Below are positions 1 to 5,800 of a DNA stretch of 7,743 bases, one piece after another. Each line of letters opens with the position of its first letter. The stretch's first letter is position 1. Origin of the DNA: Candidatus Odyssella thessalonicensis (lineage in GTDB: Bacteria; Pseudomonadota; Alphaproteobacteria; Bin65); assembly GCA_005240015.1 (NCBI GenBank), contig SBBV01000317.1:1-7743 (forward strand), in the 5' to 3' direction. Both the position numbers and the translations under genes were made by a program. The notes below the pieces were generated by a model, which had not been told where the DNA came from, did no database searches, and saw nothing but the letters and a program-made list of their open reading frames with translations.

Positions 1-942
1 ACATGGCGCAGCGCGGGCCGCGGCATCGTCGGCGCTCAAGCCTATGACCTGAGCGTCTCGGATGGGCCGGCGCTTCGCGTCGCGGTCTCGCTGCAGGACG
101 TCAGCGCGCATGTGCTCGATGGAGGCGGCGGCTGGACAAGCCTGGACTGGGACGAAGGCGGATCGGTTCTCTTTTCTCCGGGGCGATCCGACGAACTTTG
201 CGCCGACTCGCAGTGGAGCAATCTCATGTGGTTTCGGCGCGGCAAAGCCGGCCATTGGAAAATGATTCGACAAGGGCCGGATACGGCCCTTCACGCAAAC
301 CGGCCATTGGCCAGTTCACCGCCGCCGCGGCAGTCGTTCTTTGCCATTTCGGCGGATCGCCGGATGCTGCTGCGCCATCCCGGATTTGAAACGGTCGATT
401 GGCCGGTCGTTCTTCGGATCGAAGATGCGAAGCTCAGTGCAGTGGCGGTCTCCGCGAAGAACCCCGACTTCGTGTATGCGGGCGATTCGAGCGGGCGGAT
501 CTGGTGCTCGCAGAATGCTGGAAGGAAATGGCGAGTTCTGCGCGCCTCGTCGGAGCGCGACGGCGAAATCGCGCATATCTCGATCTGCCAAGCCGACGAA
601 CGGCGCACGCTGATTTGCACGGAGGCCGGGGCGAAGTCATTCGTCTTCCGCGGTGATCTTTGCCGCGGTCGACTAGCGCTCTTCCCGCTAAGGGAAGTCG
701 TTGGAACCGCGGTTCGCCCCTTGGGAGCTCATTGGTCCTGGATTGAAACGCTGCGCCACGATGGCTCGCTTCTGGAGCTGAATCGCCATGGTATCGCCAT
801 GACAACCGATGATGGCGCAAATTGGTCTAAGCTTCTGGTAGTGCCGCCGAACGCGATCGCTTTGCGCGCGGAATTCCGCGCGTTCGACCAGATGTGCTAC
901 CTGAGCACGCACGGGCGAGGCGTGTATGTTCATCCAATCTAG
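1..942 (+). CDS. Asp-box (BNR-type) beta-propeller protein, 3' part only
   Basis: The frame is open from the first base, so the start lies upstream and 313 C-terminal residues are visible. Three Asp-box-like motifs (x-x-D-x-G-x-x-W) can be seen: VLDGGGGW (visible residues 38-45), SQNAGRKW (170-177, Asp replaced by Asn) and TTDDGANW (268-275). The protein ends in STHGRGVYVHPI, a common ending of sialidase/sortilin-like propeller domains. Asp-boxes sit in the beta-hairpins of propeller blades and are structural, so they do not prove sialidase activity. No sialidase Arg triad or FRIP motif is recognisable. Non-catalytic relatives include Ycf48/HCF136-like and VPS10-like propellers. Location and any signal peptide cannot be judged without the N-terminus. 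A GTG at 112 is an internal in-frame codon with no clear ribosome site and probably not the start. Base composition is lower in GC than the genes beyond 1500. The gene converges on the next one with a 39-bp gap. The fold is fairly sure, the function unknown. Confidence 0.72.
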   Translation, partial: TWRSAGRGIVGAQAYDLSVSDGPALRVAVSLQDVSAHVLDGGGGWTSLDWDEGGSVLFSPGRSDELCADSQWSNLMWFRRGKAGHWKMIRQGPDTALHANRPLASSPPPRQSFFAISADRRMLLRHPGFETVDWPVVLRIEDAKLSAVAVSAKNPDFVYAGDSSGRIWCSQNAGRKWRVLRASSERDGEIAHISICQADERRTLICTEAGAKSFVFRGDLCRGRLALFPLREVVGTAVRPLGAHWSWIETLRHDGSLLELNRHGIAMTTDDGANWSKLLVVPPNAIALRAEFRAFDQMCYLSTHGRGVYVHPI

Positions 943-981
943 GCATCGGCCGCGCGCGGGCGCCTGCGACCGGTCGGAGGT

Positions 982-1416
982 CTAAAACCCGCGCCCTTCG
1001 ACGACGATTTCCCAGACATTTGTTCCGCCGGAGCCGATATTGGTCCGGCGCGCCACCCAAGCGGTGTTCCTGCGGCGAAACTTGTACACAATCTGCTCCC
1101 GATTCTGGATTGCGTAAACGATCCAAGTTTCGAGGTCCGCTCTGACGTTCGCAGGCAACACCGTTTGGTCTTGGCAATGGTCTTTCCACTCATCGGCGTG
1201 TCTGCCGTGCCAAGGATTGTCCTCGTCCTCGTCCCACGGCGGGGCGACGCCATACCTCGGCTGGTCCCAGTCGCGGCACAGGCTGCCGAGAGTGTATGGA
1301 TTCGCCTGGGAATAATGATTCGCGAAGAAAGTAGCCAACGCCTGGCGGCGCTCGGCGGTTGCCGTCATCGCGTTCAATTGAGACATGACCGGAAATCTTC
1401 CGCGCCCCCAGCCCAT
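982..1416 (-). CDS. Small protein of unknown function
   Basis: A 144-residue protein that I do not recognise. The ATG at 1416 is preferred because GGAGGAGG lies just upstream; a second in-frame ATG at 1386 (giving MSQLNAM...) has only a weak GGAAG ahead of it. The N-terminal third (about residues 18-45) looks helical and alanine-rich. The middle (about 50-80) is unusually rich in Trp, Asp, Glu and His (PPWDEDEDNPWHGRH). The C-terminal half reads like alternating strands, with aromatic residues in WIVYAIQN, VYKFRRR and NVWEIVVEG. There is no signal peptide, membrane segment or known catalytic motif. The acidic and histidine-rich middle could bind a metal, but that is a guess. It stands alone between a convergent neighbour and its own candidate promoter, so it is probably transcribed alone. 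Codon use looks less GC-biased than in the downstream enzyme genes. The coding call rests on the ribosome site, the promoter and the plausible protein composition. Confidence 0.62.
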   Translation of the reverse strand: MGWGRGRFPVMSQLNAMTATAERRQALATFFANHYSQANPYTLGSLCRDWDQPRYGVAPPWDEDEDNPWHGRHADEWKDHCQDQTVLPANVRADLETWIVYAIQNREQIVYKFRRRNTAWVARRTNIGSGGTNVWEIVVEGRGF

Positions 1417-1418
1417 TG

Positions 1419-1426
1419 CCTCCTCC
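1419..1426 (-). promoter_or_regulatory. Strong Shine-Dalgarno site fixing the start at 1416
   Basis: Read on the minus strand this is GGAGGAGG followed by CA and ATG. Using the first GGAGG (1426-1422), the spacing is 5 nt. It favours the ATG at 1416 over the internal ATG at 1386. Confidence 0.7.
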
Positions 1427-1453
1427 GTCCGTTCGATTGACGATCGACGCAGG

Positions 1454-1483
1454 AACGTAGGTCGCGATCATGAGTTGTGTCAA
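1454..1483 (-). promoter_or_regulatory. Candidate sigma-70-type promoter for the gene at 982-1416
   Basis: On the minus strand a perfect -35 hexamer TTGACA (1483-1478) is followed after 18 nt by TACGTT (1459-1454), or CTACGT when framed against the alphaproteobacterial CTATAT form. Initiation would fall near 1447, giving a leader of about 30 nt that contains the strong ribosome site. The -35 is exact; the -10 keeps only the first two bases and the last. Confidence 0.45.
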
Positions 1484-1508
1484 TACTCAGCGGTCTTGAC
1501 CCTCCGCA

Positions 1509-1955
1509 CTACGATTCGCGGAGCCTCACCGCGCTTACCAGCTTCTCCGGCAGCGGCGCGGATTTCCCCGCCTTCATGTCGGTGTTGACCCAGATGACTT
1601 CGCCGGTGGAGAGGACGGCGTCGCCGCCCTTCATGAAGATCGCGAGCGCGTAGGCGATGCTGGTGCGGCCGAGCTTGGCCGTGCGCACGCCCACTTCGAT
1701 CTCGGCGTCGAAGCGGATCGGCGCCTTGAACTCGACCGTGGCCTTGACGATGTGGAAATCGGTGCCGGTCGCGGGGTCGCCGCCGAGCCCGTACTGGTAG
1801 GGCAGCGCCCTGATGTATTCGGTGATCGCCGTGTCGAAATAGGCGAGGTAGTTGGCGTTGAACACCACGCCCTGCGCGTCGATCTCGGCGTAGCGCACGC
1901 GCGTCGGCCAGAAGAACCAGAAATCGGCGCGCTTCACGGAATTGGCTTCGTTCAT
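1509..1955 (-). CDS. Hotdog-fold acyl-CoA thioesterase, YbgC/FadM (4HBT) type
   Basis: The 148-residue protein is the usual single-hotdog length. The diagnostic block lies at residues 20-40: VRYAEIDAQGVVFNANYLAY, matching the family pattern R-Y-x-E-x-D-x-x-G-x-V-x-x-x-x-Y. Asp26 sits where 4-hydroxybenzoyl-CoA thioesterase carries its catalytic Asp. The central helix continues as YFDTAITEYIR. Later strands (VKATVEFKAPIRFDAEIEVGVR and TGEVIWVNTD) complete the fold. Family members hydrolyse acyl-CoA thioesters in the cytoplasm as dimers or tetramers; the acyl group here (short-chain, aromatic or other) cannot be read from sequence. There is no signal peptide. The start ATG has only a weak GAGAGA upstream. 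It is preceded on the same strand by an SDR gene, with a 173-bp gap filled by an inverted-repeat element, so co-transcription is possible but not assured. The family call is secure. Confidence 0.9.
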   Translation of the reverse strand: MNEANSVKRADFWFFWPTRVRYAEIDAQGVVFNANYLAYFDTAITEYIRALPYQYGLGGDPATGTDFHIVKATVEFKAPIRFDAEIEVGVRTAKLGRTSIAYALAIFMKGGDAVLSTGEVIWVNTDMKAGKSAPLPEKLVSAVRLRES

Positions 1956-2010
1956 TCTCTCAGCTCACGCACTTGTCGAAGCACGAACTCGCCGCGGACT
2001 CAAGGGAAGT

Positions 2011-2127
2011 GAACAGGGAGCCGGGGAGAAGTAAGAAAGATCGCGCGCGAAGACGCGCGCAAACAAAAAACGCGCCGCAGGCAACCTTTCATCTCCCCGG
2101 CTCCCTGGCTCCCTGTGAATCTTTTTC
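2011..2127. repeat. Intergenic inverted-repeat element, copy A
   Basis: The outer arms are a perfect 16-bp inverted repeat (2014-2029 with 2092-2107). Inside is a 7-bp GC hairpin (2043-2049 with 2054-2060, loop AAGA). The right side carries an extra copy of the arm unit, so GGCTCCCT occurs twice in tandem at 2099-2114. It shares three landmarks in the same order with the element at 5710-5800: GAACAGG at the left end, ATCGCGCGCGAAG in the middle (2040-2052) and CCTGTGAATCTTTTTC at the right end. The right end lies 1 nt from the stop codon of the SDR gene. The T-rich run follows the hairpin on the plus strand, the wrong side for a rho-independent terminator of the minus-strand SDR gene. Confidence 0.8.
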
Positions 2128-2128
2128 T

Positions 2129-2893
2129 TCAACGGTGGACCCAGCCGCCGTCGACGACGAGGCATTGCCCGGTCACCCAGCGCGCGGCGTCGGAGGCGAG
2201 GAAGAGCACGGCGCCGACGATGTCGTCGGGCTTGCCTTCGCGCTTCAAGCTCTGCCCGGCCATGAACGCGGCCTTCTGCTCGGGGCTTATCGTCTTCCGC
2301 TCGACCTCGGTGAAGATGGCGCCGGGCATGATCGCGTTGACGTTGCTGCCGTATTCGCCGAGCTCGTGCGCCATCGAGGCGGTCATGCCGACGAGGGCGC
2401 TCTTGGAGGCGATGTAGTGGAGGTAGTTGGGCCGGCCCTTCGGCACCGCCGCCGAGGAGATGTTGACGATGCGGCCCGATTTCGCCTGCATCATCGCCGG
2501 CACCACCGCCCGCGCCGCCAGGAACGGCCCGGTCGCGTTCACGTGCAGCACGCGGTTCCACTCCTCGAGCGGGATCTGCCAGAACGGGCGCATCTCGAGC
2601 GTCGAGAAGATCGCGGCGTTGTTCACCAGCACGTCGATGCGGCCGAGGCGCTCCAGCACCGCCTCAGCCATCGCCGCGAGCGAGGCCATGTCGCCCACGT
2701 CGGTCTCGACGAAGAGCGCGCGGTTGCCGCCGATCTCGGCCGCGACCGCGCGGCCCTTCGCGGCGTCGGCCTCGGCGATCACCGGGATGGCGCCGGCCTC
2801 GGCGAAGCCATGCGCCATGCGCCGGCCGATGCCCTGGCCCGCGCCGGTGACGATCGCGACCTTCCCGTTGAGGCTCTCCGCGAAGTCGCTCAC
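2129..2893 (-). CDS. Classical short-chain dehydrogenase/reductase (SDR)
   Basis: A 254-residue Rossmann-fold oxidoreductase of normal classical-SDR length. With the GTG at 2893 as residue 1, it shows the cofactor loop TGAGQGIG (16-23), an acidic residue after the second strand (Glu41, suggesting NAD(H) over NADP(H)), NNAA (91-94), catalytic Asn119, Ser147, Tyr160 and Lys164 (YIASK), and the late strand VNAIMPG with a typical CLVVDGGW ending. It should interconvert an alcohol and a ketone in the cytoplasm; the substrate cannot be read from sequence. FabG-like and catabolic dehydrogenases share all these motifs. The GTG at 2893 is chosen because AAGGAGG lies 5 nt upstream; an earlier in-frame GTG at 2926 would add 11 charged residues, includes the ribosome site in coding sequence and lacks its own site. 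It is divergent from the epimerase-like gene (148 bp between starts), and the thioesterase follows on the same strand. Confidence 0.93.
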   Translation of the reverse strand: MSDFAESLNGKVAIVTGAGQGIGRRMAHGFAEAGAIPVIAEADAAKGRAVAAEIGGNRALFVETDVGDMASLAAMAEAVLERLGRIDVLVNNAAIFSTLEMRPFWQIPLEEWNRVLHVNATGPFLAARAVVPAMMQAKSGRIVNISSAAVPKGRPNYLHYIASKSALVGMTASMAHELGEYGSNVNAIMPGAIFTEVERKTISPEQKAAFMAGQSLKREGKPDDIVGAVLFLASDAARWVTGQCLVVDGGWVHR

Positions 2894-2898
2894 CCGCC

Positions 2899-2905
2899 CC
2901 TCCTT
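2899..2905 (-). promoter_or_regulatory. Shine-Dalgarno site deciding the GTG start at 2893
   Basis: AAGGAGG on the minus strand lies 5 nt before GTG. It makes the shorter 254-residue SDR more likely than the version begun at 2926. Confidence 0.7.
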
Positions 2906-3030
2906 CCGCTCACGATCTCGAAGCACGATCCGGCGCGCACCTCAAGCGCGAAGCGCAGGGCAGGGTAGAAAAGATTCACCATCGTGCTGGCCATGCCGCG
3001 CACGGGCGCGTAGTAAGAAGTCCGAGCGAG

Positions 3031-3035
3031 GGAGG
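3031..3035 (+). promoter_or_regulatory. Shine-Dalgarno site for the start at 3042
   Basis: GGAGG lies 6 nt before the ATG and marks it as the true start. The reading frame is open much further upstream (back to 2427), but that stretch is antisense to the SDR gene and has no family features. Confidence 0.75.
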
Positions 3036-3041
3036 ACGGAC

Positions 3042-4001
3042 ATGACGACGCTCGTGATCGGCGCCGGGCTGGTCGGCGCGCAGGTGGCACGCATCCTGAT
3101 CGAGGAGGGCGAGGCCCCCGTGCTGTTCGACACGGCGCCGCAGCCGGCGGCGCTCGCCGAGGTCTTCGATCCCGCGCGCGCGGTGATGGAGGTGGGCGAC
3201 ATCCTGCGCCCGCTCACGCTCGCCGGCGTGCTGCAGCGGCACAAGATCACGCGCATCGCGCACACGGCCGCCAATCCGATGCTGACATTGGGCGCCCAGC
3301 GCGATCCCTACGCCGCGATCCAGCTCAACATCATGGGCACGGTCAACGTGATCGAGGCGGCGCGCGCGTTCGGCATCAGGCGCGTGGTGGTGTCGAGCTC
3401 CAACGTGCTCAATCACTTCGTCGCCGGCGGCGACGGCTCGGGCGATCCGATGCGCGAGACCGCGTTCCCGCGCCCGACCACGTTCTACGCCTCGACCAAG
3501 CAGGCGATCGAGAGCTTGGGGCTCAACTATGCGCGCTGGCACGGGATCGAGTTCGCGGCGCTGCGCTACGGCGCCGTGTTCGGCCCGTGGAGCGGCGCCG
3601 GCGGCGGCGGGCCCAGCAACGTGATGCGCGAGGCGGTGAGGAAGGCGCTCGTGGGCGAGGAGGCGGTGCTGCCGGCCGGCGCCATGGAATGGGTCTATTC
3701 CAAGGACGCCGGCGCCGGCACGGTGCTGGCGCTGAAAGCGAAGGAGCTGGGTTTCGGCGTGTTCAACATCACGATGGGCGCGCTCGCGAAGCCTGAAGAC
3801 ATGGCGAACGCGCTCAAGGCCGCGGTGCCCGGCGCCAAGGTGCGCATCGAGACGCCGAGCGCCGCCGCCGTCTCGCTGCCGGACATGAAGGCGGTGTCCG
3901 ATCTCACGCTGGCGAAGCAGACGCTCGGCTTCGCGCCGAGGTATGGATTGGTCGAGGGCGTGAAAGATCTCGTTGCTTGGATGAAGGCGCGGAGCGCCTG
4001 A
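3042..4001 (+). CDS. NAD-dependent epimerase/dehydratase family protein (extended SDR)
   Basis: A 319-residue protein, the usual extended-SDR length. Motifs in order: the nucleotide-binding GAGLVG (G7, G9, G12), Asp30 at the end of the second strand (NAD preference), HTAANP (74-79), the helix NIMGTVNVIEAAR (96-108), VVVSSSNV (115-122) with the Ser region, and the catalytic YASTK (Tyr149, Lys153), followed by RYGAVFGPW. The family includes UDP-sugar epimerases, sugar dehydratases and hydroxysteroid or uronate dehydrogenases. The third residue of the HTAA block and the long substrate half (190-319) do not let me choose. It should act in the cytoplasm. The start is fixed by GGAGG 6 nt upstream. 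It is divergent from the SDR gene, with 148 bp for a shared control region, and ends at a hairpin shared with the convergent flavoprotein gene. No sugar-nucleotide or cell-wall genes lie nearby, so small-molecule catabolism is as likely as sugar modification. Confidence 0.9.
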   Translation: MTTLVIGAGLVGAQVARILIEEGEAPVLFDTAPQPAALAEVFDPARAVMEVGDILRPLTLAGVLQRHKITRIAHTAANPMLTLGAQRDPYAAIQLNIMGTVNVIEAARAFGIRRVVVSSSNVLNHFVAGGDGSGDPMRETAFPRPTTFYASTKQAIESLGLNYARWHGIEFAALRYGAVFGPWSGAGGGGPSNVMREAVRKALVGEEAVLPAGAMEWVYSKDAGAGTVLALKAKELGFGVFNITMGALAKPEDMANALKAAVPGAKVRIETPSAAAVSLPDMKAVSDLTLAKQTLGFAPRYGLVEGVKDLVAWMKARSA

Positions 4002-4007
4002 AGAATT

Positions 4008-4031
4008 CCCCTTCTCCCGGGGGAGAAGGGG
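4008..4031. terminator. Bidirectional hairpin terminator between convergent genes
   Basis: A perfect 11-bp inverted repeat (4008-4018 with 4021-4031, stem CCCCTTCTCCC) lies 6 nt after one stop codon and 5 nt before the other. On the plus strand it is followed by the AT-rich TGAGATTATTGTTT; on the minus strand by AATTCTT. The U-tracts are poor on both sides, so it may partly depend on Rho or be a REP-like palindrome reused as a terminator. Confidence 0.7.
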
Positions 4032-4036
4032 TGAGA

Positions 4037-5686
4037 TTATTGTTTGGCCGCCTTCCGCTTCGTCGTGCGCTTGCTCATCGCCTCGAGCGCCTTCCTTGCG
4101 TCCATCGGCTTCCACCAGGGCTTCAGCCCGAGATCGCGCGCGATCACGCCGGCGCTGATGTAGCCGGCGCCGCCCGAGATGGCGCCGCCCGGATGGCAGG
4201 CCGAGCCCGCCATGTAGAGGCGCTTGATCGGCGTCGCGTAGCCCCAGTGCTTGTCCATCACCTGGTCGGCCGAGAGCGCACCCATGAAGATGTCGCCGCC
4301 CCGCATGTTGATGAGCTCCTGGCTGTAGGTGCGGGCGGTGTAGGTGTAGGTCTTCAAGATGTTGGAGCGCGTCATGTTGGGCGCGTAATGCGCGAAACGC
4401 TCGATGATGCGCTCGGTGAACTCGCGCTCGAACTCCTCCCAGCTCCTGCCGCCGCGGTCGGGATCGAACGGCATCACGTGCCAGGCATAGGTCGTGTGCT
4501 TGCCGGGCGGCGCCTGGGCGGGATCGTTGGCCGAGAGCGCGCCCGAGCCGAACTGCACCACGCGCGGCACGCGCCCGTTCTTCACGTCCTCATGGGCCGA
4601 CATGAGATCGGCGATCGACTCGGCCCCGACATTCCATTTCTGCGCGAGGTTGAGCGCGGGATCGAACTTCGCGGCGCTGAAGTTCGGCGATTCGTCGAGC
4701 GCGAAGTGCACGCCGAACAGGGTCCACGCCGTGTATTTGAAGCGGTCCAGCTTCGCGCGGTAGGCCGCGGGCAGCTGATCGCGCCCGATCATCTCCTCGA
4801 AGGTCTGGTGCACATTGGCCGTGCTGGCGACGAACTTCCGCGCGCGGATCGCGGCGCCGTCGGCCGTCTCGATGCCGCTCGCCCTGCCGCCTTCCACCAT
4901 GATGCGCGAAACATGCGCGTGGTTGAGATAATGCCCGCCGGCCTCGATGAAGCGCTCCATCAATCCGCACGCGAGATTGAAGCTGCCGCCCTTGCAGAGC
5001 TGGTAGCCGCTCTCGAGGTCGAACGCGCGGATCACCGACCCCATCGGGCTCGATTTCCCGATCGTGTCGACGAGCCAGGTACCGAACAGCGAGACCTTGA
5101 ACAGGAAGAGGAGCTTCACCCACTCGTGCTGGAACAGCTCGTTCACGAGCGCGAACGGCTCGCGCTTCGTGATGGCGACGAAATCGCGCCCGAGCGGCGT
5201 CTTCGCGAGCAGCGCCTCGCGCTCGGCGGCCGGCAGCGGCTCGGAGAAGCGCTCGGGCAGCAGGACGTCGCGCGTCAGCGCTTCGGCCTTCGCGTTCCAT
5301 TCGCGGAAGGTTTCGGCATCCTTCGGCGAGAAGTGCCGCACGCTCTTGAGCGTCGGCTCGAGCTCGCGGCTGAAGACGAGCGCCGTTCCGTCCGGATGCG
5401 GCTGGCCGAATTCGTAGAACGGCGTCACATACGCGACCTTCTCGGCCAGCCGGAGATCGCGGAACCACGGCGTGTGCGTGATGTGGAAATGATTGATCGA
5501 GTGGCTGTTGTGATAGAAGCCGGGCAGCGTCGCCTCGACCGTGGCGAGCCCGCCGCCATACATGAGCCGGCGCTCGACGAGCAGGATCTTCAAGCCCAGG
5601 CGCGCCATGTAGGCGGCGAGGATCAGGCCGTGATGCCCGGCCCCGATCACGATGCCGTCGTAGACTTTGCTCGGTGTGGCAGTCAC
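4037..5686 (-). CDS. Phytoene-dehydrogenase-like FAD-dependent oxidoreductase (CrtI/PYROXD2 type)
   Basis: A 549-residue flavoprotein. The N-terminus has the dinucleotide-binding loop GAGHHG (G15, G17, G20) with Glu38 after the second strand, then RRLMYGGGLATVE, the GG-containing continuation usual in CrtI-like amine-oxidase-fold enzymes. The C-terminus has the second FAD-contact block LYMAGSACHPGGAISGGAG (about 490-508) followed by the helix YISAGVIARDLG. The middle (about 120-430) is the substrate domain and has no diagnostic residue I can use. Relatives include carotenoid desaturases, retinol saturase-like enzymes and PYROXD2-like proteins of unknown substrate. With no carotenoid synthase (crtB/crtE) nearby, carotenoid synthesis is not supported. 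It starts at GTG 5686 behind AAGGGAGG with 4 nt spacing. The tail SKRTTKRKAAKQ is strongly basic. A repeat element separates it from the hydrolase gene upstream on the same strand. Confidence 0.9.
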   Translation of the reverse strand: MTATPSKVYDGIVIGAGHHGLILAAYMARLGLKILLVERRLMYGGGLATVEATLPGFYHNSHSINHFHITHTPWFRDLRLAEKVAYVTPFYEFGQPHPDGTALVFSRELEPTLKSVRHFSPKDAETFREWNAKAEALTRDVLLPERFSEPLPAAEREALLAKTPLGRDFVAITKREPFALVNELFQHEWVKLLFLFKVSLFGTWLVDTIGKSSPMGSVIRAFDLESGYQLCKGGSFNLACGLMERFIEAGGHYLNHAHVSRIMVEGGRASGIETADGAAIRARKFVASTANVHQTFEEMIGRDQLPAAYRAKLDRFKYTAWTLFGVHFALDESPNFSAAKFDPALNLAQKWNVGAESIADLMSAHEDVKNGRVPRVVQFGSGALSANDPAQAPPGKHTTYAWHVMPFDPDRGGRSWEEFEREFTERIIERFAHYAPNMTRSNILKTYTYTARTYSQELINMRGGDIFMGALSADQVMDKHWGYATPIKRLYMAGSACHPGGAISGGAGYISAGVIARDLGLKPWWKPMDARKALEAMSKRTTKRKAAKQ

Positions 5687-5690
5687 CGTT

Positions 5691-5698
5691 CCTCCCTT
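5691..5698 (-). promoter_or_regulatory. Shine-Dalgarno site supporting the GTG start at 5686
   Basis: AAGGGAGG on the minus strand with 4 nt to GTG. No ATG lies in frame nearby, and the FAD-binding loop begins 14 residues later, as expected for the family. Confidence 0.7.
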
Positions 5699-5709
5699 CG
5701 GCGCCGATC

Positions 5710-5800
5710 GAACAGGAGACGCAGAGGCGCAGAGCCGCCATCGCGCGCGAAGCGCATTTTTGTTCTCCTCTGCGTCTCCGTGCCTCCTGTGATCTTTTTC
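5710..5800. repeat. Intergenic inverted-repeat element, copy B
   Basis: The arms are a perfect 13-bp inverted repeat, GGAGACGCAGAGG (5715-5727) with its complement at 5767-5779, plus an extra partial unit on the right. It shares GAACAGG, ATCGCGCGCGAAG (5740-5752) and CCTGTGATCTTTTTC in order with copy A at 2011-2127, while the arms themselves differ in sequence. Both arms read as degenerate 8-nt units, for example CCTCTGCG, TCTCCGTG, CCTCCTGT. The right end overlaps the TGA stop of the hydrolase gene (5801-5799). Confidence 0.8.

Noticed and set aside
967..976. CGACCGGTCG palindrome between the first two genes
   Set aside because: Only 10 bp with no loop and no T-run. It is too short to call a terminator or operator.
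1495..1518. Plus-strand CTTGAC as a -35 box
   Set aside because: No matching -10 follows at a proper distance, and it would drive antisense transcription of the thioesterase gene.
1973..2968. 331-residue plus-strand frame
   Set aside because: It is antisense to the SDR gene and runs through repeat copy A, with a low-complexity His/Arg/Asp/Ala-rich product.
2427..3041. Upstream extension of the epimerase-like frame, which would make a 524-residue protein
   Set aside because: It lies antisense to the SDR gene, has no family motifs, and the ATG at 3042 has a good ribosome site right before the Rossmann loop.
2976..4115. 379-residue minus-strand frame
   Set aside because: It is antisense to the epimerase-like gene and crosses the terminator hairpin; the product is His/Arg/Asp-rich low complexity.
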